This document shows, piece by piece, positions 59,261 through 64,000 of a DNA stretch of 64,000 nucleotides. The stretch's first letter is position 1. Every line of letters starts with the position of its first letter. Below the pieces are notes generated by a model, which searched no databases, had not been told where the DNA came from, and worked only from the letters and a program-made list of their open reading frames with translations. Origin of the DNA: UBA2705 sp963977125 (GTDB lineage: Bacteria > Pseudomonadota > Alphaproteobacteria > Micavibrionales > Micavibrionaceae). The translations under genes were made by a program, and so were the position numbers. The stretch spans positions 124,001 to 188,000 of the forward strand of contig CAXBNJ010000006.1 in the NCBI GenBank assembly GCA_963977125.1, given 5' to 3'.

Positions 59261-62200
59261 TCAGCCCAGTTCCGATTCAACATGTTCTTGCACTTTTGTA
59301 TAATCTGTTTTGCCGCTGCCCAAGACTGGAATTTTATCAATTTCCAATATTGTTTTGGGTACGGTTAGCTCAGATATACCTTGCGCGCTTGCATATTTTG
59401 ACAGCGTTTTTCTATCGGCATCTTTTTCCGTTGTCAGCAAAATAAGCTGCTCGCCCTTACGTGCATCAGGCATAGCGACAATCGCGTGCTGCTCTTCGGG
59501 ATAGACGCTGTTAACCATAGATTCCACGCTTGTTAGGGACACCATCTCACCCGCAATTTTAGCAAAGCGTTTGGCGCGGCCAAGAATGAACATATAGCCT
59601 TCTGCATCAATATCGACGATATCGCCTGTGTCATACCACCCTTCACAGCTCGGCTCTAAAACGCCCGGTTCATCAGCGCGGTAATAGCCCAACATAACAT
59701 TAGGGCCTTTTACAAAGAGGCGACCGCCAACATCCACGCCTGGGACACCTTCTAAACGATAAGATATGCCCGGCAATAAGCGCCCAACTGACCCTGCTTT
59801 AACATGCATAGATGAGTTGACAGTCAAGGCAGGCGCTGTTTCTGTTGCGCCGTAACCTTCTAAAAGTCTTACGCCAAAACGATCCATATACAGTTGACGG
59901 GTTTCATCTTTGACTTTCTCTGCGCCAGCAAAAATATAACGCATACGATAAAAATCATAAGGATCTGCCATACGTGCATAGCCATTTAAAAAAGTATCTG
60001 TGGCAAACATTATTGTCGCATTCGAGGCATAAACCAATTCAGGCACAATGCGGTAATGCAGCGGGCTTGGATAAAGAAAGGTTTTCACCCCCGTCAAAAT
60101 CGGCAATAACGTTCCGCCTGTTAAACCAAAGGAATGGAACATAGGCAAACAGTTAAATACAGTGTCTTGTGCATTAAAATCAACGCGTGATGAAAGCTGC
60201 ACGATATTACTCATGATATTGGCGTGAGACAGTACAACGCCTTTAGGCACACCCTCAGAGCCTGATGTGAATAATATTATAGCAGGGTCATTTGGGCTTA
60301 TTTTTAAGCGTTTATGGAGGCGCGCGGCGGAAGAAGCTATGCCCATAGCCTTATCAAAGCCATTTATGCTCTTCTTAACATCTTCCAAATAAACAATTTT
60401 TGCATGTTCCGATAAAGCGTCTATTTCAGCGTCTAAACGCCCAAGCTCAACAAAGCGGCGTGAAGTCAAAATGGTTTTGACTTGCGCGGTTTGGCACGCG
60501 GAACAGAGGGATTTTGAGCCCGCAGAGAAGTTCAGCATAGCCGGCACGCGCCCATAAGCTTGCAGACCGAAAAACGTGACGACGGCACCAAGAGAGTTTG
60601 GCAATAATACGCCGACATTCTCGCCTTGTTTGGTTATGTGGGCGAGCTTGCCCCCTAAAACTTTTGAGCCCAAAACCAACTTACCAAAATTTATTGGTTT
60701 ACGCTCTACGTCTTCAGCTATATTTGCGGCTTTGCCGTGAACCTTACGGGCATCAAGCAAGGCATTATATAAGGTTTGCTCATGATTACGTGTTTGGAAC
60801 ATCATTTCTTCCATCACGTCATAAAGCTGACGGCCCGCCTCTGCGCGGCGTTTCCGACCTTTAATATCCTCATCAATCTTAAATTTACGGGGCTCTAATA
60901 TTGTGATTGTGATTTTAGGGAAACGGCGTAATGGCACTTTACCTTTTAAACGCGCAAAACCTGTATATTGAACGCCATCAAGGCGCACAGGTAAGATATA
61001 CGCATCCGCTTTATCAGCAATCATACCGGGGCCGTTATAGATTTTCATCATAGCGCCGGTTTCTGTTAAGCGCCCTTCTGGGAAAATCACAACATGGCGG
61101 TCTTCTTCCACTTTACGAATAAGGCTTTTAATTGAGAATGGATTTGTAGGATCAAGGGGGAATGCATCAACCAATTTTAGAAAGGGCTTCACCCAAAACC
61201 AATTCGCGACAAAGCTGTTCACCGCGAACATCGGGCGACCAGGCAAAAACGCAGCCAATAATGGCGCATCAAGTAAAGACACATGGTTGCTGACAATAAC
61301 CGCGCGCGGCCCTGCTTTAGCGACGTTTTCAAGCCCATGAATTTCTACATTATAAACAAACTTTAAAATGGCCTGCATACAGCTTTTGAACAAATAGCTT
61401 GGCAATAAACTGCATATATAGATCGCCACAAATGCATTGGCGATAGCCGCCGCAAAAAATAGTGATTCAATTTCCCAGCCGCGGGCAATCAAACATGCTG
61501 CAATTAAGGATGAAGCCACAACAAATAAAGCATTCATAATCGCACTGCCCGCCATAACGCGCGCGCGCACTTTTTCTGAAGTCTCGTTTTGAATAATTGT
61601 ATTTAGCGGTACAACAAACAAACCGCCACAAATCGCAATCATTAAAACATCAATGATGATACGCCAATGCGCAAGATGGCTCAAAAATTCACTTAAACCA
61701 AATATCTGCCCATTCACAGCTTGCACGCCATTATTCGCAAAATATAAATCGATCGAGAATAAGGATATACCCAAAGCCGCTAACGGCACATAAACCGCTT
61801 CAATACGACCATGTAGAAGTCTGTTATTCAGCAGGCCCCCTATAGCAATACCGACAGAAAACATCACAAGAAAGAAGGCCAAAACATGCTCATTGGCAGA
61901 TAAAGTGGCTTCAGTATAATTAGGGAATTGCGCCATAAACAAACCACCCAAAAAGTAAAACCACGCAACGCCTAAAATTGAGCGCACCACCGCGCTTTTT
62001 TGAGCAAAGGCAAAACGGAGAATATCTACGGTTTCCGTGACTATATTAAAATTAAGTTTAATATCTGCAGCCTTCACAGCGGCCACAGGTACAAAACGGC
62101 TCGCCAGATAACCACAGAGAGCGCAGCTAATTAATAATACGCTCACCCACGCCGCCCCGCCTTCAAGGCTAATCAGTAAAACGCCAGCAATTGTGCCGAC

Positions 62201-62680
62201 GAGAATCGCCAAAAAAGATCCTGTATTCAGCAAAGCATTACCGCCAATTAACTCATCTTCTTTTAAATGCTGCGGTAAAATAGAATATTTCGTCGGGCCA
62301 AAAAAAGCTGATTGGCTGCCCAATAAAAACAAAGTGAAGAAAGACAAAGGCACACTACCGCTTAATAAAGAGGCTGCACCTAAAATCGCGATGCCAAGTT
62401 CAGCCACTTTAACAATGCGGATGATCTTTTGTTTTGGATATTTATCAGCGAGCTGCCCACCTAGTCCAGAGAAAAGAATAAACGGTAAAATAAATAAGCC
62501 TGTAGCCAAAGTGACTAATAATTTTGGATCAAGATCCGTCGCGGTTGTTGCGCTATAGAGTAACAAGACCACTAAAGCATTTTTAAAAACATTATCATGC
62601 AACGCTCCTAAAAACTGCACGATAAATAAAGGTAAAAACCGTCTATCTTTTAATAATGCAAATTGATTAATCTCGCTCAT
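59261..62680 (-). CDS. aas: LplT-PlsC-acyl-ACP synthetase fusion (Aas-type)
   Basis: About 1139 residues in three parts: an MFS domain related to lysophospholipid flippase LplT (about 1-410), a PlsC acyltransferase (about 430-640; NHVSLLDAPL is H-x4-D, FPEGRLTETG the substrate motif), and an AMP-forming acyl-ACP/CoA synthetase (about 660-1135; FTSGSEGVPKGV, YGATETAP, GWYDTGDIV, terminal Lys in GSGKTDY). It should import lysophospholipid, activate a fatty acid and re-acylate. The longer frame opens at 62761, but ATG 62680 follows AGGGGAAAG and begins the usual domain, and the extension would cross the operators. Likely controlled by the divergent TetR gene. Confidence 0.9.
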   Translation of the reverse strand: MSEINQFALLKDRRFLPLFIVQFLGALHDNVFKNALVVLLLYSATTATDLDPKLLVTLATGLFILPFILFSGLGGQLADKYPKQKIIRIVKVAELGIAILGAASLLSGSVPLSFFTLFLLGSQSAFFGPTKYSILPQHLKEDELIGGNALLNTGSFLAILVGTIAGVLLISLEGGAAWVSVLLISCALCGYLASRFVPVAAVKAADIKLNFNIVTETVDILRFAFAQKSAVVRSILGVAWFYFLGGLFMAQFPNYTEATLSANEHVLAFFLVMFSVGIAIGGLLNNRLLHGRIEAVYVPLAALGISLFSIDLYFANNGVQAVNGQIFGLSEFLSHLAHWRIIIDVLMIAICGGLFVVPLNTIIQNETSEKVRARVMAGSAIMNALFVVASSLIAACLIARGWEIESLFFAAAIANAFVAIYICSLLPSYLFKSCMQAILKFVYNVEIHGLENVAKAGPRAVIVSNHVSLLDAPLLAAFLPGRPMFAVNSFVANWFWVKPFLKLVDAFPLDPTNPFSIKSLIRKVEEDRHVVIFPEGRLTETGAMMKIYNGPGMIADKADAYILPVRLDGVQYTGFARLKGKVPLRRFPKITITILEPRKFKIDEDIKGRKRRAEAGRQLYDVMEEMMFQTRNHEQTLYNALLDARKVHGKAANIAEDVERKPINFGKLVLGSKVLGGKLAHITKQGENVGVLLPNSLGAVVTFFGLQAYGRVPAMLNFSAGSKSLCSACQTAQVKTILTSRRFVELGRLDAEIDALSEHAKIVYLEDVKKSINGFDKAMGIASSAARLHKRLKISPNDPAIILFTSGSEGVPKGVVLSHANIMSNIVQLSSRVDFNAQDTVFNCLPMFHSFGLTGGTLLPILTGVKTFLYPSPLHYRIVPELVYASNATIMFATDTFLNGYARMADPYDFYRMRYIFAGAEKVKDETRQLYMDRFGVRLLEGYGATETAPALTVNSSMHVKAGSVGRLLPGISYRLEGVPGVDVGGRLFVKGPNVMLGYYRADEPGVLEPSCEGWYDTGDIVDIDAEGYMFILGRAKRFAKIAGEMVSLTSVESMVNSVYPEEQHAIVAMPDARKGEQLILLTTEKDADRKTLSKYASAQGISELTVPKTILEIDKIPVLGSGKTDYTKVQEHVESELG

Positions 62681-62710
62681 ATGACTTTCCCCTACTCTTA
62701 TTTCATTACG

Positions 62711-62729
62711 TTCTGAACACTGTTCAATT
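62711..62729. promoter_or_regulatory. TetR operator, copy 1
   Basis: TTCTGAACACTGTTCAATT contains the dyad TGAAC-N3-GTTCA and lies 31 bp upstream of the fusion-gene start codon. Confidence 0.7.
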
Positions 62730-62767
62730 AATAATATGACATAGTTTTTAAGACTATTCAAGAAAAT

Positions 62768-62786
62768 AATTGAACGGCGTTCAGAA
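62768..62786. promoter_or_regulatory. TetR operator, copy 2
   Basis: AATTGAACGGCGTTCAGAA is copy 1 in reverse orientation (17 of 19 positions agree), 39 bp upstream of the TetR start. The two copies face the two divergent promoters. Confidence 0.7.
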
Positions 62787-62825
62787 AACGCTTAATATAG
62801 CTTAGGATACAGATAAGGATGAATC

Positions 62826-63455
62826 ATGGCTAGAAGAACCGACCATACGCGTGAAGAATTAAAAGATTTAATTATTAATGCCGCGTGGACTATCATTGAA
62901 ACAGAGGGCGCACCAGGCTTAACCGCGCGTAAACTCGCCAGTGCGATTGGTTATGCGCCGGGCACTATTTATAATTTATTCCAATCTATGGATGCTCTTT
63001 ATTTGGCCATTAACAAAATAATTCTGCATAAATTACACGATATTTTATCTTCCCCCGCTTGTAATGACCCAGATAAATCAGCCATAGATAATATGAAATC
63101 CATGGCGCATTTATATCGGGATTTTGCGCAAGACCATAAACAGCACTGGTTAATGCTATTTACCCATAGCCTCACTGATGGTCACGGCATTCCAGAGTGG
63201 TATCAAGAAGAAATCACCACTTTGTTTTCTCCGCTAGAAAATTTACTCCGTCCCTATTTTACGCAGGATCAAAACCGTGAACTGAAAATGGCTACGCGCG
63301 TTTTATGGTCTTCTGTGCATGGCCTGTGTTTCTTGGAAGAAACGGGGAAAATATCGCTTATTGATGATGGCGAAAGCGCCCCCGATATGGCGAGCTATTT
63401 GATTGATAATTTCATAGCGGGGCTTGATACGCGCATAAAGGCCGTAAAGAAATAA
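62826..63455 (+). CDS. TetR/AcrR-family regulator of the acyltransferase-lipase operon
   Basis: A 209-residue regulator. The N-terminal helix-turn-helix runs from about residue 9 to 56 (EELKDLIINAAWTIIETEG, LTARKLASAIGYAPGTIYNLF); the C-terminal domain resembles the WHG/TetR-C13-type group, with HGLCFLEETG near residue 172. Divergent from the aas-type fusion, with matching operator copies near each start. Fatty acyl-CoA/ACP or a lysolipid would be a logical ligand, but that is inference. AAGGATGAATC precedes the ATG. Confidence 0.9.
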   Translation: MARRTDHTREELKDLIINAAWTIIETEGAPGLTARKLASAIGYAPGTIYNLFQSMDALYLAINKIILHKLHDILSSPACNDPDKSAIDNMKSMAHLYRDFAQDHKQHWLMLFTHSLTDGHGIPEWYQEEITTLFSPLENLLRPYFTQDQNRELKMATRVLWSSVHGLCFLEETGKISLIDDGESAPDMASYLIDNFIAGLDTRIKAVKK

Positions 63456-63548
63456 AATTAAAGCGATAAACGCCTATTGAATTTATTCAATTTTTGTAGT
63501 TATTTAAGCGTCACCCCACATACGCGCTACAAATTGGATTGATCGGCT

Positions 63549-64000
63549 ATGCATATACCTGAAACCGTAAAAACTTATGGTCTTATTCTTGTCATTATAA
63601 TTGCGTCTTTTTGGCTGGCTTCGCGCTTTATCGAACCAACCCCGCCCAATACGCTCACCATTGCAGCCGGCGCGCCCAATGGACAATATTACGCCTTCGC
63701 TCAACGCTACAAAGAAATTTTGGCCACCAATAATATAAAAGTGAATATACTGACTACGGCCGGTTCACAAGAAAACGCCGCGCTTATCGCCGCAGGTAAG
63801 GCCGATATAGGTTTTATACAAAGCGGCCTAGCCACAGATGCGAATAAAGATGCGATTGAATCTTTGGGCAGCTTATATTATGAGCCTTTATGGATTTTCA
63901 CCAATGCCACCACTATAAACACTGCACAGCGTGATATTCAGCAGCTTGTTGGCAAAATGATCTCCATTGGTACAGAAGGCAGCGGCACAAAAGTGATTGC
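63549..64000 (+). CDS. TAXI-family TRAP solute-binding protein (3' partial)
   Basis: The open frame runs off the window after about 150 codons. It has an N-terminal hydrophobic segment (signal or anchor, about residues 9-24), then NTLTIAAGAPNGQYYAFAQRY, INILTTAGSQENAALIAAGKADIGFIQSG (here VNILTTAGSQENAAL) and ISIGTEGSGTKV, all typical of TAXI-type TRAP receptors that bind glutamate or other substrates in the periplasm. An in-frame TGA at 63540 limits the start to this ATG. Its membrane partner, if any, lies beyond the window. Confidence 0.85.
   Translation, partial: MHIPETVKTYGLILVIIIASFWLASRFIEPTPPNTLTIAAGAPNGQYYAFAQRYKEILATNNIKVNILTTAGSQENAALIAAGKADIGFIQSGLATDANKDAIESLGSLYYEPLWIFTNATTINTAQRDIQQLVGKMISIGTEGSGTKVI

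Overview
The window is AT-rich bacterial chromosome with dense genes on both strands. It suggests a free-living, motile, Gram-negative proteobacterium, most likely an alphaproteobacterium. Pointers are RND efflux, two-partner secretion, outer-membrane lipoproteins, a CsgG/HfaB-type secretion lipoprotein, a receiver protein ending in an FGPDRRR-type tail, an LplT-PlsC-acyl-ACP synthetase fusion and a TAXI-type binding protein. No rRNA, tRNA, CRISPR array, prophage or intact transposase was seen. The first gene lacks its 5' end and the last lacks its 3' end.

Layout. 1-4.0 kb: flavin disulfide oxidoreductase (partial), small membrane protein, AhpD-like protein, fatty acid hydroxylase-type protein and a secreted methyltransferase-like protein. 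4.3-6.1 kb: an Aer-type PAS protein and a soluble chemoreceptor, apparently a split aerotaxis receptor. 6.2-11.2 kb: a secreted protein, then divergent regulator/target pairs (TetR with a Bcr/CflA-type MFS pump; LysR with a VOC protein) and a peroxiredoxin. 11.2-14.0 kb: a short flagellar rod-like protein, a Fic protein with an unusual double operator, a C-terminally short nitroreductase, and degenerate copies of an 80-bp inverted-repeat element.

14.2-27.6 kb is the most coherent part. Seven perfect TTGAT-N4-ATCAA (FNR/FixK-type) boxes precede almost every transcription unit: lipoprotein plus HtrA protease, phosphoribosyltransferase plus erythromycin-esterase-like protein, PEBP plus alpha/beta hydrolase, BON protein, SLC13/TrkA-C transporter, CBS protein and a flavodoxin-fold oxidoreductase. 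A P-type cation ATPase lies in the same block. This looks like an oxygen-responsive stress island whose regulator is encoded elsewhere.

27.7-37.4 kb: a divergent two-partner secretion pair, a 2506-residue beta-helical exoprotein and its TpsB pore. 37.6-40.6 kb: an unrecognised membrane protein and a SET-domain-like protein. 40.6-47.0 kb: a complete TetR/MFP/RND/OMF efflux operon. 47.1-49.8 kb: a fusion of an ELM1-like domain with DUF4116-like repeats. 49.8-53.9 kb: a surface-fibre or holdfast-like cluster (CsgG/HfaB-like lipoprotein, HfaD-like repeat protein, small secreted proteins, CsgD-like regulator). 54.0-56.5 kb: RNase H-like protein, GreB, and a receiver/Hpt pair. 56.5-64 kb: a CPA-type antiporter, a lipase/acyltransferase operon divergent from a TetR gene with twin operators, and the start of a TAXI-family binding protein.
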